Of a stretch of 64,000 bases of DNA, positions 45,801 through 54,957 are shown piece after piece. Below the pieces are notes generated by a model, which saw nothing but the letters and a program-made list of their open reading frames with translations, had not been told where the DNA came from and did not search any database. Within the stretch, counting starts at the first letter, position 1, and each line of letters begins with the position of its first letter. The DNA lies in NCBI GenBank assembly GCA_029168955.1, contig JAPDOI010000175.1, positions 248,001-312,000 on the forward strand, read 5' to 3'. The stretch comes from Aplectana chamaeleonis. Lineage: Eukaryota > Nematoda > Chromadorea > Rhabditida > Cosmocercidae. The translations under genes were made by a program, and so were the position numbers.

Positions 45801-48800
45801 ACTTGCTGCTTCAGTCATGAAGCAGCGAACGTTAAGCTCCTGGGATGTCCAAAAAAGTTCAAAGCTTGCTGATTCGTACCTGAAGTAGTAGCCTGGAACT
45901 TGCAGCTCCAACCCTTAGAGCATCGAGCTTCAACTTGCAGCTCAAATTAAATTAAATGAAATATAAGTGTATGTTACATGTAATATAAGTGTAGGTTACA
46001 TGCGATATAAAGGTAATATACTTGAATGTCTCAAATATCTTACCCTTTATATTACATGTAACATGTTCTAATTATTCTGAGGATGGCGTTGGCCTACAGT
46101 ACCCAGTGGTACTGCTATGCTTCGGCAGTGATGGCCTACCGGGTGACCCCGGAACCCTGGGCTCCGTCCCCAGCAGCCTTGGCTGCTGAGGCTGCTGAGC
46201 CTTGGCTGCTGAGGAAGCCAGCATCTGGGCGCCAATTCGGCCTAGACCGAGCGGCCTGGAGGCTGGTGGAGGCCCAACGGCTTCTGGCATTAGTCACCGC
46301 TAGGGATATGTGGTTGACTAGTGGGAGAGGTGTGCGATACTAAGCCACCTCGTACTACGCTACGTATATTACGTCGTGGTAGACTACGCTATCTACCACG
46401 CGCTGTGGGCTGTGAGCCAATTGAACCGTTAACTGTGAGGCCAACCCAGTAGATGCCTTTTGGTGTTAGTGCCTTAAGGATAAAATGTTATAACTTACTA
46501 CTGTGTACCGTGTATCTGTGTTGGTGTTCATATAGCGCTGCTATGCCGGTGTCCATACGGTTGGCTTGTGTTGTTGTGCTATTACGCTGGTATTACGCGG
46601 GACTATCCCCCCATGCGCCCCTTATACATGTTGGTTGGGTTACGTGGCTTGCTAGTGCGGTTGTCCCAGGTTAGTGGACAAGGTGATCGCCAAAGAACGC
46701 GAGAACTCCGCCTACTTGAGTGGAGCAGATTGCGAGATAACCGCGCGGTAACGGGGCGGGCTGACGGATGCATAGTAGCCATCGATGCGTCGCGATAGTG
46801 GGCCGGGGAACCAGGGATCTAGTGAGATCCTTCTAGGTGTTGGCCACACCGCTATCCAGGGTTGTCATATCCGTGGGTAGGTCCATGCACGATGCGGTAG
46901 CATCGCGCTAGGTGACCATAAACCCCATACGCGTTCGCGACAGATATATTGTAGTGGTGAAGCTGCCAGCGGACCGCGAAGTTTATAGTCGACTCCAGAA
47001 TAGGTAAATACATTGACCATTAGAAGGTTTAGAAATTTCTTCATGCGGCGGTCGTGACTGGGTAACGAGAGCATGGTCAATCTCATTGATAGTCGTTCCG
47101 TTCGGCGACTTCCAGGTCCATCTTCGACTTTCGAACATCTTGTAAAACGAATTATCGTGAAACAGACGTGCGCTACACAAAAATCTGCCAGAACATGGCT
47201 ATCACATTTCCAAACCCGTAGCAGTTATTCGCCATTCGAAGGTTCTTCGGAACCGTTGTATAACCTTGTAAAAATTATTCTCCATCGAATTTTGTTTGGA
47301 ATAAAATCGAAAGAAAATTATGCGATATTACACCGATTAAGTATCTCTCTTTGACGTTATCGAAAAAGAGATAAATTTATGTCCCAGTTGTACTTTGTCA
47401 AAGCTTATAAAGCACATATTTTGGAATGGTTCTGGGGTGAATAATTTTATAGGGGTGAATTTCCAAAAATTAACTCTAACCTGTTGAATTTTCGATTTTC
47501 ATAAAAATTCTGATAGAGGCTGTTTTCTCATAAAGTTCTACAACGGTTCCGAAGACCTCCGAATGGCGGACAACTGCTACGGGTTTGGAATTGTAATGGC
47601 CATGTTTTGAGGGAATAGTCCCAATTTGAAAGAATTTTACAAAATGATAAATAAATTCCATATTTGAAAACTGCACCCCCAAAAACCAATTTTGTGTATG
47701 TGTAAATCAAGGGTTGTGATGCCCCTTAACGTACTAAAATTCCATCAAGTCTCGCTAAGGGCAAGCCAAGATATGCGTAAAAACATTACTGGCGGAAAGG
47801 CCATCTGAGTAGACATATGACCGGTACTGTATCTATGTTTAACAATCAGCAGAATCTTACCGTCTTTACAAAATCCCTTCTTGAGCACAGCACTATCGTC
47901 GATGGGTTCGCTGATCATAGGCTCCCGCCTTTCGACAAGAGGTTTTTGAATCGATGTGCCTGACGACCAAGAACTGGCTGTTTGTTGTGCTTTCGGTAGC
48001 GCTACTACCGGTACTGACGGTAGCGCTATTGCAGGCGCTGACGCTGGCTGAAATTCACACTTTCTAAAGAACACAATCGCCTGACATTTGCTTCTCCAAA
48101 AGATCGTTAGACCAAACTCGATGAAAACTACGATGGGTTCATTTTCACTGATTTCGCGAAGAGAAAAAGAGTCTCATATTTCCCTTTCTGATCAAAATTC
48201 ATTAATTTCAAAATAAACTTCTGTTTTTGAAGGACTGTATTGGAAGCCACAAGAATACTCATGAAATCGTTAAAGGCAGTGGTCGCGCTCAAATATGCTC
48301 GTCTTTTTTTTCCTCTCTAAACCCTTTTCTGGGTATAGAGTAGTAGAACCTATAGGAAAAAAATCGCGAAAAAATTGCTGTTCTGGGCCAAATTTTAAGC
48401 CTGAACTCCCTTTTTTTTTGATGGTGGACGAGTCCACCCTACATCATCGGCATCGATGATCTCTAATATCAAGAACATCAGCTCGCTTGAACTTGAATTT
48501 CAATCAATGAACATTCGGATTTATGTACATATAGTTGACCGCAATATTAAAAGGACATGGTGTGGTTGCGGACTCGCACTAAATTACGGTAGAATCTGGC
48601 ACTTTGCCAGATTTCGTCATCGATTGGCGCCAACCGTCGTCTCTCTGCTCACGAGAATATCAGCTGTGGCGCCGATCGATGACGAAATCTGGCAAAGTGC
48701 CAAATTCTACAGTAGTTTTAGTGCGTGTCCGCAACCGCACCATGTCCTTTTAACATTGCGGTCAACTATATCTAGTCAAAAACATTGACTGAAGTGCTTG

Positions 48801-50622
48801 CTTTCATTGTTCAATTGTTTTATTAGGTAAATTAGCAATTATTTCTTCCTCTGAGTGTCGATGATTTTTGAATGCTTGGCATGAGACTGTGATCTTTCTG
48901 TGTACGTGTGCACGAACTGGAAATTTAGGGTCTTAATAACTCTAATTCTAGCCCTTTTTTCACCGCGCTACCTTCATAGTTTTTAAGCTGTTTTATATCT
49001 AAGCTGATTTTTATAGTTTTTTTCGATAACGTTTTTCATCGTGACCACTGCCTTTAAGTCGCTTCGCTCAACGCCTTGCTTGTGTCACCGTCTTCTCAAC
49101 ATCTATTCTGGCGCAAGCCCGATGTTTTCAATTGTAAATCGGTATACGGCGCAAGCTCAATTGAGACCTACAAATAGCACGCTATCGTATTGGGCCACAA
49201 CAGGGGTGGGTACACAGAGAGCTTAGTCTACGGCCATATTAAAAAATGACTTCTATGGAAGGTGTTATGAAAAGATAGTTCACAGCGATTTGGAGCACAG
49301 CGAACGAGGAACTCTTGCTTGGATGAGGATTGCTTGAAAAATCCTTGCTCTTAGAGAGATGAATAGCTGTGTCGAGGCATTGACATGAGGTGACAACTTC
49401 TGTGAAAATTTGTCAGTCAAAAAAATACTCACCGCCGCCAATGGCGTTGGAAAGCGGGGTGGTAATGGCATCGGAATAGGGCACTCGGTAAATTTAGCGG
49501 ACACATCGTCGAGAAGAACAACGTCACCATCAGTTACGTTTGTGAACTTGATGGAGATCTGGAGTAATTATCGAATAGTCCTCTTCGGAAAAATTCCGAT
49601 TTTGATTTTTTCCTCAAAATTCAGAGGGAGAGTACTCGCCTGGAAGTTTGCCGTTTGTGGTATAACCTCATTCATCCATCTCCCGTTCGAGATACGAAGA
49701 GGAGCACACATTATTGTATCTTCCTCCCTATAATTAGAATCTTTTTAGGTAGTTCATTTTCCTCTACGAGAAGGAAGTAGGGAGCGGAATAGTGTGGGAA
49801 TGGCACATGCTGTAGCTCACGATTTTTACTTGCCATAAAATTATTTTCAATTTTCCCTCGGAAATATGAACATCACTCACCTAAAACACAGTTCAGCGTT
49901 AACCCATGGACCCCGCCAGATTCTCGCTGTCACGTTCACTGAATCCATAGAGCAAAGCGCTGAACGAAAATGATCCCTAGAGACATCTAACAAATAGCTC
50001 CGAAGAAACGATAGTATACCAGGACAGGTGTCGAGTTGCAATACGCCGGCTCCTCCTTTTGCTACACCCACGAGATACCGATGTGCTGGAAATTACTGAG
50101 GAAATAACGCCATTTATTTTTGCATAAATTTTGAAGGCATCGTTCAGGTTGGAATTCGTTGCGAGATTTCCATACATGATGAGAGCTCTTGCACCCTATA
50201 TAACACGTACGCTAGAAAAACAGAAAAAAAAAACATCAAAAACTATCTGGAATGCCTTATATCTAGAAACTGGAATGTATCCGTCCGAAATTTCCTTAAT
50301 CGACTTTTGAGAAAAGAAGAGTCCATCGCCAGGAATGTCTGTGTTGACCACAATCTCTCAATCAAATAAAGTTAATCATTCTTTCAGGTAATTTGTGGGG
50401 ATGAAAAGGTTAATCGATATGTGTAGAAAAGATATTCCTCACGTGGTCGTATAATATTTTTCATCAACTTCCCCTCAATTGTACTTAATCAGTTGTTGAT
50501 CAGTTACTTACACGACGGCTGGCAGCAAATTGTGCCGTATGACTGACGGGTGCCGGCCTCTTCCACGGATTTTTCGATCTCATATATCTTCGCAACAAAG
50601 CGTTGATGACCCGTCAAAGTCC
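42737..50622 (-). CDS. Large modular extracellular protein gene: MAM-like modules, Pro-rich linker, two CS-alpha-beta-type cysteine modules
   Basis: Minus-strand exons with consensus splice sites and matching phases: 50,622-50,512; 50,085-49,881; 49,727-49,640; 49,558-49,433; 48,047-47,861; ~44,303-44,150; 44,090-43,779; 42,969-42,874; 42,804-42,737. From 50,085 to 42,737 the phases chain without conflict (2, 0, 0, 1, 2, 2, 2). Order of modules: MAM-like domain ending VTDGDVVLLDDVSAKFTEC; proline-rich linker; two six-Cys modules; then CDFETDADCGW...DDTFGNF, the start of a MAM domain. Likely continues to 37.8 and 34.6 kb. Introns hold mobile elements. No signal peptide or start exon identified. 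Between 50,177 and 50,085 the frame shifts without a normal-sized intron, so one error or lesion is possible. Function unknown; MAM and knottin-like modules suggest an adhesive, protease-associated or defence role outside the cell. Confidence 0.65.
42874..44303 (-). CDS. Tandem six-cysteine CS-alpha-beta-like modules (three exons)
   Basis: Exons ~44,303-44,150, 44,090-43,779 (acceptor tcttctag, donor GTGAGT) and 42,969-42,874 (acceptor gttcaatttag, donor GTAAGA). Module 1 cysteine spacing is C-x8-C-x3-C-x11-C-x11-C-x-C (LCVGRLGLLQCREKC ... CMC). Module 2 is C-x8-C-x3-C-x10-C-x8-C-x-C (VCRRQRGDEACHRNC ... CKC). Both are split by a phase-2 intron between Cys3 and Cys4. This spacing is the defensin/scorpion-toxin-like knottin signature; function cannot be inferred. 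The second intron contains the TTAA element 43,025-43,520. The start of the first exon is tentative. Confidence 0.65.
43025..43520. mobile_element. TTAA-type MITE (family 3), intronic
   Basis: Starts GGCAGTGTTCATGATGATC after TTAA 43,022-43,025 (the end base overlaps the site) and ends CTCAAACACTGCCT before TTAT (mutated TTAA). It represents the uninterrupted form of the element at 52,908-53,835; its site CTCTTAAGCATCAC equals the empty target of the nested insertion there. Confidence 0.8.
44635..44870. repeat. Dispersed repeat, inverted partner at 47,630-47,840
   Basis: cagtaccggacatgagtctattcac...ttatggggcatcacaacccttg...aaattggttt... matches the inverse of 47,834-47,630. Lies in the presumed intron between the linker and cysteine-module exons. 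Confidence 0.6.
45005..45270. repeat. Degenerate tandem array of palindromic TTACATGTAATATAA units
   Basis: Repeats of ATGTTACATGTAATATA and variants (gtacatgtaatataa, gtatattacttgcaa, gtaagttacatgtgaa) spaced ~30-40 bp. The same units recur at 45,949-46,070. Interrupted by the GC-rich hairpin at 45,273. Confidence 0.65.
45273..45521. mobile_element. Very GC-rich 249-bp hairpin element with TA duplication
   Basis: CAGGCCATAAAACGGCC...GGCCGTTTTATGGCCTG. Arms of ~117 bp pair almost perfectly with a tiny loop; flanked by TA (45,271-45,272 and 45,522-45,523). Composition (GCGCGGCGGCCAAAACTCGTC) contrasts sharply with the AT-rich satellite around it. Confidence 0.8.
45540..46075. other. Non-coding spacer with direct repeats
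   Basis: 45,760-45,950 has loose repeats of gcttgctgctt/cagctccaa type; 45,949-46,070 again carries TTACATGTAATATAA satellite units. No gene. Confidence 0.45.
46083..46865. other. Compositionally distinct GC-rich island, origin unknown
   Basis: This ~0.8-kb block interrupts the satellite context. It contains CAGCAGCCTTGGCTGCTGAG repeats (46,171-46,215) and an inverted TACGTCGTGGTAGACTACG region. Open frames are present but without motifs. It could be a solo LTR or other element; no terminal repeats or duplications located. Confidence 0.3.
47195..47608. repeat. Inverted repeat
   Basis: CATGGCTATCACATTTCCAAACCCGTAGCAGTT..GGAACCGTTGTA in the left arm pairs with the inverse near 47,545-47,608. 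Continuous with the inverted repeat shared with 44.65 kb, so part of a larger TIR-type element in the presumed intron. Confidence 0.55.
47861..48047 (-). CDS. Proline/alanine-rich linker exon
   Basis: 187 nt, acceptor gtgtgaatttcag, donor GTAAG, phase 0 to 1. Encodes PASAPAIALPSVPVVALPKA, then a polar stretch ending GFCKDG. Continues the Pro-rich linker begun in the previous exon. Separated from it by the TTAA element 48,274-49,053, which is therefore intronic. Confidence 0.6.
48274..49053. mobile_element. TTAA-flanked element (family 4), 780 bp, intronic
   Basis: AGGCAGTGGTCGCGCTC...CATCGTGACCACTGCCT with TTAA at 48,270-48,273 and 49,054-49,057. Ends are a variant of the shared AGGCAGTG terminus. 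It carries a nested hairpin (48,525-48,775). Confidence 0.8.
48525..48775. mobile_element. 250-bp hairpin element nested in the TTAA element
   Basis: Arms of ~115 bp: ATATAGTTGACCGCAATATT...ATCTGGCACTTTGCCAGATT on the left, near-perfect inverse on the right. The central loop is ~25 bp. Non-coding. Confidence 0.75.
49433..49558 (-). CDS. MAM-like module exon C
   Basis: 126 nt, exactly 42 codons, acceptor attactccag, donor GTGAGT, phase 0-0. It contains VTDGDVVLLDDVSAKFTEC, which fits the conserved end of MAM domains (G-D-I-A-I-D-D-I...C). It runs into proline-rich PIPMPLPPRFPTPLAA, continued by the next exon. Confidence 0.65.
49640..49727 (-). CDS. MAM-like module exon B with GC donor
   Basis: 88 nt, acceptor ctaattatag. 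It ends CTTCCAG|GCGAGT, a GC-AG intron start, because reading on meets a stop before the next exon. It encodes EEDTIMCAPLRISNGRWMNE then VIPQTANFQ. Joining to the next exon at phase 0 gives TANFQISIKF, a natural MAM beta strand. Confidence 0.6.
49881..50085 (-). CDS. MAM-like module exon A
   Basis: 205 nt, acceptor taatttccag, donor GTGAGT, phases 1-2. It encodes HRYLVGVAKGGAGVLQLDTC and ends near WRGPWVNAELCFR. It aligns with the exon at 34,919-34,772. Just upstream, 50,190-50,100 encodes ALIMYGNLATNSNLNDAFKI in a different frame with too little room for a normal intron; a frameshift or very short intron must be assumed. Confidence 0.6.
50512..50622 (-). CDS. Exon, upstream part of the modular gene (unrecognised domain)
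   Basis: 111 nt, acceptor gagaatttag, donor GTAAGT, phase 1 to 1. It encodes TLTGHQRFVAKIYEIEKSVE then EAGTRQSYGTICCQPS. I do not recognise the domain. Downstream an open minus-strand stretch 50,357-50,232 (IPGDGLFFSQKSIKEISDGY) could be the next exon but its splice sites are unclear. Confidence 0.5.
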
Positions 50623-50765
50623 CTAAATTCTCAGACGGGCCCAATCAACTAATAAAACTTGAAGAACAATAGGTGGTTTTCGGCGCGTACGATGCCTTCA
50701 AGAACGATACCAATCGGGGTGCTGGGTCGAACCCCTTATGAGGCACCGTGCTGTCTTTAGGCAGC

Positions 50766-51187
50766 GTCCATACGTGGCGAGAACGCCCGCTCTCGCTGTC
50801 CAGCGCTCCACTGCGCTCTCCAACGCTGATGGGTGCGTGTACAAGGAGAAATGCACCCGCGAATGCATACTTCCCCGTGTCGATTCGTTTGGGAACGTCT
50901 GACCTAGTGATCACCCACTCAAGTCAACTCATTTGCTGCTCATTTATCACGGTTTGGGATGACCTTGTTAGGCCTATTAGGCACGAGGATATTGGTTCTG
51001 AAGTAGGTTTGACTTTCATAGCTCGAGGGATCTAGCAAATGACTTGAAAGTGGCCGCTTCTCTCCCGAATTGAGCGTAAGCGAGCGAGAGAGGACGCGAG
51101 CGCGCGAGAGCGAGCGCAAGGCTAGAAAATCGTGTGTCCTCGATGAACATCGATTTTGCGTAAACGCGCGCCCCCGAAACTTATGGA
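50766..51187. mobile_element. TIR element related to 14,768-15,869
   Basis: GCGTCCATACGTGGCGAGAACGC...CCCCGAAACTTATGGACGC. Internal GAGCGAGAGCGC-rich stretch and gatgaacatcgatttt block shared with the 14.8-kb element. No gene. Confidence 0.65.
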
Positions 51188-51982
51188 CGCTTTTTGGAAG
51201 AGGGATAACTATATACGCATTTGATCCCGGTTGACCTCCGTAGTCAAAAGAGTTGCTGCTTACCCATCAAACCATGTTTTGTACGTAATATAAAAAATGG
51301 CGAGATGGGTATTAATAGCGAGCAAACGACGAAAAACAAGACTAAGGGGGCAACACAGGATAATCATGGAGAAGCGGAAAGAAGAGCGAAGAGGGAGATG
51401 AGAAGGGAAAAAGTGAATGTGTGAGTAATAATGCGCACGGTGCGATTAACACGCCCTGATCAGAAATGAAGGGCGTGCGCAGCGCTTATAACTGCACCCC
51501 AAACATTCCTTGGCCTCCTGCATGATTCAAAATTTTGAAAAAATTCAAAAACAAGAGGCATGTTTTCTGCATTTGGCCGGTTCGGTTAACCGAATCATTA
51601 TAGTTCTGAATTTATCCTGTTGATCTCTCTATTCTCATCAAAAATTGTGAGGCTATAATGTTTAATTACTCACGCAAAATATGCCAATTTGATCGATTAC
51701 TCAACGCAGAGCCATAGCTCAGCAATCGATATTATTGGGACTATTTAGTAGTAACACGCTGTAGTAACACGCGATTCCCGTAGCTCTTTCGCGTACGGGT
51801 GCGGAACGGAGGTTAGAGACAACGAGAGAGCGTATAGCAGACGGATGGAGTATCATCGCGCGCTCACGCAGCGCAAGATTTTCCTCATTGATCCGTTCAA
51901 TTCCCCCAATCTCAACTGGTGGGCTTCGCTAGTTGACCAGTTCTGAAGATAAGTGAATGTGCTATTTGGCTTACATCTGCAG
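51188..51982. other. No supported gene
   Basis: An ATG-initiated frame at 51,221-51,424 is basic and low-complexity at its C-terminus; no features. Otherwise mixed sequence. Confidence 0.4.
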
Positions 51983-52353
51983 AAGTCCTGAAAGAGGACC
52001 TACTTAAAATATGGCTAGCTTCACGCTGTGATGTTCATATAGGGGCCGCAGCTTTCGTCGCCAGGAATAGGGTGATGGCTAAGATCAACACGCAAAAACA
52101 GTTGGTATTCGACGGTGCCATGGCTGTGAAAATACATAGAATAGTTTTATTCAAAGACCAGTCCCGAAATCAGATTTAGAAAAAAAAACTAAATTACCTA
52201 TTGCCAACTATTATTTCTGCAGTTACACTCGACCCACGAGAGGTCGCAAGAATTCACCAGCTGGAAAGAGGGGGCCGCATAAAGATCAGAGTTGGAGGAA
52301 CAGGAACGCATTTCTTAAAAACCCGTCACAACGCGACGCCTTACCTTCGCTGA
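51983..52353 (+). CDS. Two-exon 3' end of an unrecognised plus-strand gene
   Basis: Exon 51,983-52,114 (acceptor acatctgcag, donor GTGCCA) encodes VLKEDLLKIWLASRCDVHIG and ends ...KQLVFD. Exon 52,223-52,353 (acceptor tttctgcag, stop TGA) encodes TLDPREVARIHQLERGGRIK and IRVGGTGTHFL. Phases 1/1 match. The composition looks coding, but I recognise no family. Start and upstream exons not found. A TTAA element lies 170 bp downstream. Confidence 0.4.
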
Positions 52354-52523
52354 AAGCTCACACTGGAATAGGGGTCGAAACGCTAGCGACCATTGTGGAC
52401 AATTCCTTGAACAGTTTGAAAGCCCCCAGAAATGCGAAAGAAGACATTCCAGCATTGCATCGTGGACAGACTTTTGTTTACCTATCTCAATAAAATGGTA
52501 GAAATTTGCCAGTTTAGGTCTAA

Positions 52524-52903
52524 AGGCAGCGTTCACGATGATCATCCTTGTTGACTTTCCTCAGTGAAATGATAGGCTAGAAGGATCCTAGGCACAGTGT
52601 CAAAAGAACGGTAGAAAACGAGCCAGGATCGGCAAAATAACGGCTGCGTTTTGGTGCCCCAGACACGCCTGGTGCCCCAGATCCACCAACTCGGAATGAA
52701 CAAATGAAGACTCAGATTACTGGAATGATCAAGTCAAGTAAGTGCTGATAAACGCTCAAAAATCAACGTAAACAAGAGAGGGCCTATTTTTGCTCAAAAA
52801 CGCGTCTTTCGAATCCTTTTTAAGCATGCCTTGCTATATAGAGCACCAGACCTTGCGTAAGCCGTGGAGATATCGGAAGTGGAATTTATCGTGAACACTG
52901 CCT
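52524..52903. mobile_element. TTAA-type MITE
   Basis: AGGCAGCGTTCACGATGATC...TTATCGTGAACACTGCCT, closing site TTGA (mutated TTAA) at 52,904-52,907 shared with the next element. Body related to 31,016-31,238. Confidence 0.7.
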
Positions 52904-52907
52904 TTGA

Positions 52908-53835
52908 AGGCAGTGTTCACGATAAATTTCACTTTCGGAATACGCTATAATGATTAAGTGGCCCCGGGGTAGAATTAAAACGAGGTAGAAATTGAGAAAA
53001 ACGCACCAGAAGTACACGAAATCCTTATGTATCACCCGCTACTTAAAGACAGGGTTCGCGATAAAAACAACTATTGAGCTTTCTTCATAAGAATAAAGAT
53101 TTGGCCATCAGGAAAGTAAAAATAAGTGAAAAAAACCAGAAAATCGCGAGGAAAACGCTCAAAAACAAAGAATAACGGCTAATTACCGGTGTCGGCCTGC
53201 CCCCGTAATTAACGCGATTTTCATTAATGCTTGGTTATACGACATTTAATTTGCTGTGAAAGTAATCAGTAGTCTCCAGAAATGTTCATAAATTACTTTA
53301 GAAGCAAGATAAAAGTTGACAAAGCAGGCTTTCACCCAAATCTCGATAATTTGGGGCGGGAGGACACTAAGTCATAACTTGCTCCTGAGCGTTTTTTCTC
53401 CAATTTTTTACTTATTTTCACTTTTGTGATGGCTAGATCTACCATTCCAGGGGTATAGCACAACAACCGATTTTATCGAGAACCCTGCCTTTAAGTATAA
53501 CACGAAGTGTTTGTTGCGACAATTAAATCTTTTCTGAACCCGTCCTTTGCGCACCTCTACTCTCTATTACTCAGTTCTTTCTTTAGGGCCCTAACTAATC
53601 CTGCTTCGCATAAAATGTGCTCCTATTTTCGATTGATCCAACTTTCCAACGGTGACAACCTATATGAATATGTTCATCTAACCGGACAACTAGTCCATGT
53701 CATAAAATAATGTCACCATAATATGACGTTTTAATGCATTTCTCGCCGTTTCTTCGTAATTTTGGTAGCACTTGGAAGCCAACGCACTGTTTTATGTGAA
53801 CAACTCGGGGACGAAAATCATCGTAAACACTGCCT
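52908..53835. mobile_element. TTAA-type MITE (family 3) carrying a nested TTAA element
   Basis: AGGCAGTGTTCACGATAAAT...ATCGTAAACACTGCCT then TTAA (53,836-53,839). Outer sequence matches 43,025-43,520 on both sides of the insertion 53,047-53,490. Confidence 0.85.
53047..53490. mobile_element. Nested TTAA-flanked MITE
   Basis: AGACAGGGTTCGCGATAAAA...TTTTATCGAGAACCCTGCCT with TTAA at 53,043-53,046 and 53,491-53,494. The paralogous element at 43.1-43.2 kb has a single TTAA at this point, which proves a TTAA duplication on insertion. Confidence 0.88.
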
Positions 53836-53927
53836 TTAAGTTTGGGGCGGATATCGCCTTGGATGTTGCGGCCGGAACCTAATTGCCACCCTGCAAAAAA
53901 GTTGAACAGTGTTAAGGATAATGCACA

Positions 53928-54209
53928 TTGGCCTCCAATCGTAATGCAGTAATGGCAATGTCAACTTCTTCAAATAACGTTTTTTCATTAAGCCATTCTA
54001 TCGGCCATACAATTCTATCCGAACGAGCCTACGCAGAGGAAAGCTACAAATTGTGTAAATTTACCCACTCGGAGCTTCTCCAGGTGCAAACGGCATTACT
54101 GAATGAGGCTGCGCGACAAACCAGTCACCTCCGAATGATCGCTGCCATGCGCAAGCAAACTCTCCAAACTCATCAGCACACGAAAGCGACGTCGTTGTTG
54201 GCTGAATAG
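53928..54209 (+). CDS. Unrecognised open reading frame, 93 codons
   Basis: The second half (SERAYAEESYKLCKFTHSEL onward) has coding-like composition and likely helical character. It ends at a stop at 54,207. No domain, no clear splice acceptor, no signal peptide. Might be a terminal exon or a retroelement fragment. Confidence 0.25.
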   Translation: MASNRNAVMAMSTSSNNVFSLSHSIGHTILSERAYAEESYKLCKFTHSELLQVQTALLNEAARQTSHLRMIAAMRKQTLQTHQHTKATSLLAE

Positions 54210-54680
54210 TATTAAAGTGAGATAGTTAATCAACAAAATATGGAATTGGTGAGATCCTTAGCGGCAAAGGATATTCAAAAAACTGCTAAAAAGATATGCA
54301 ACGCTATGCGTGTCTCGTTCCTCTGAGAATGAGCCACGAATTCTGTATTCACATTGTGATGGAGCGTATTAACTTCCCTGCCGACCACCGCTGTTTCCTT
54401 CAGCGATGAGGTAGGCAGCACGCTACGACTTGCCGATCGTAGGCGTTATCTGTGGCTCAAATGGCTTCTGTAGAGGGCGATTGAGGCTCCCGTAATACCT
54501 ATGTGATCTCGAGAGAGATACCTCCACCAAAACATCTTTAGCGCACACTTGCGGGGGCGGCATGTACGACAGCTCATGAGAAGGGCAAGGAGTCTCCCGG
54601 CGTCCTACGAGCAAAGCGTCGATTCAGGGGTGACCTGGAACAAATGCCGTCCCCAGTGATTAACGGATCCAGCCTCACTA
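54210..54680. other. Intergenic, nothing recognised
   Basis: No supported exon or repeat. Confidence 0.5.
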
Positions 54681-54957
54681 AAGTGTGCCCGAATGAGAAT
54701 GGCGGCCCACGCGGCTGTCGTGCTTGGCAGGCGGCCGTCGCATGTGCCGCCCCCGCACGAATGTTGGATTTCAACGACGGCCGTCCCCTCTCCCAGCGTC
54801 TGCAGAGCTGATTGATCGGCTCAGTGCTTGCTTCCAGCCGGTGCCGGCCCCGTTCGTAGTCGATGGCCGTGGGGACTTTCCGCAAGCTCGTCCGAAAGTG
54901 GCGAACGGACGGCCGCCTGCCAAGCACGCTGGCCGCCGTTCTCATTTGGACGCACTT
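54681..54957. mobile_element. GC-rich hairpin MITE with TA duplication
   Basis: AAGTGTGCCCGAATGAGAAT...ATTTGGACGCACTT, flanked by TA (54,679-54,680; 54,958-54,959). Arms include GTGCTTGGCAGGCGGCCGTC and its inverse. Open frames over it on both strands (up to 142 codons) are palindrome artefacts. Confidence 0.75.
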
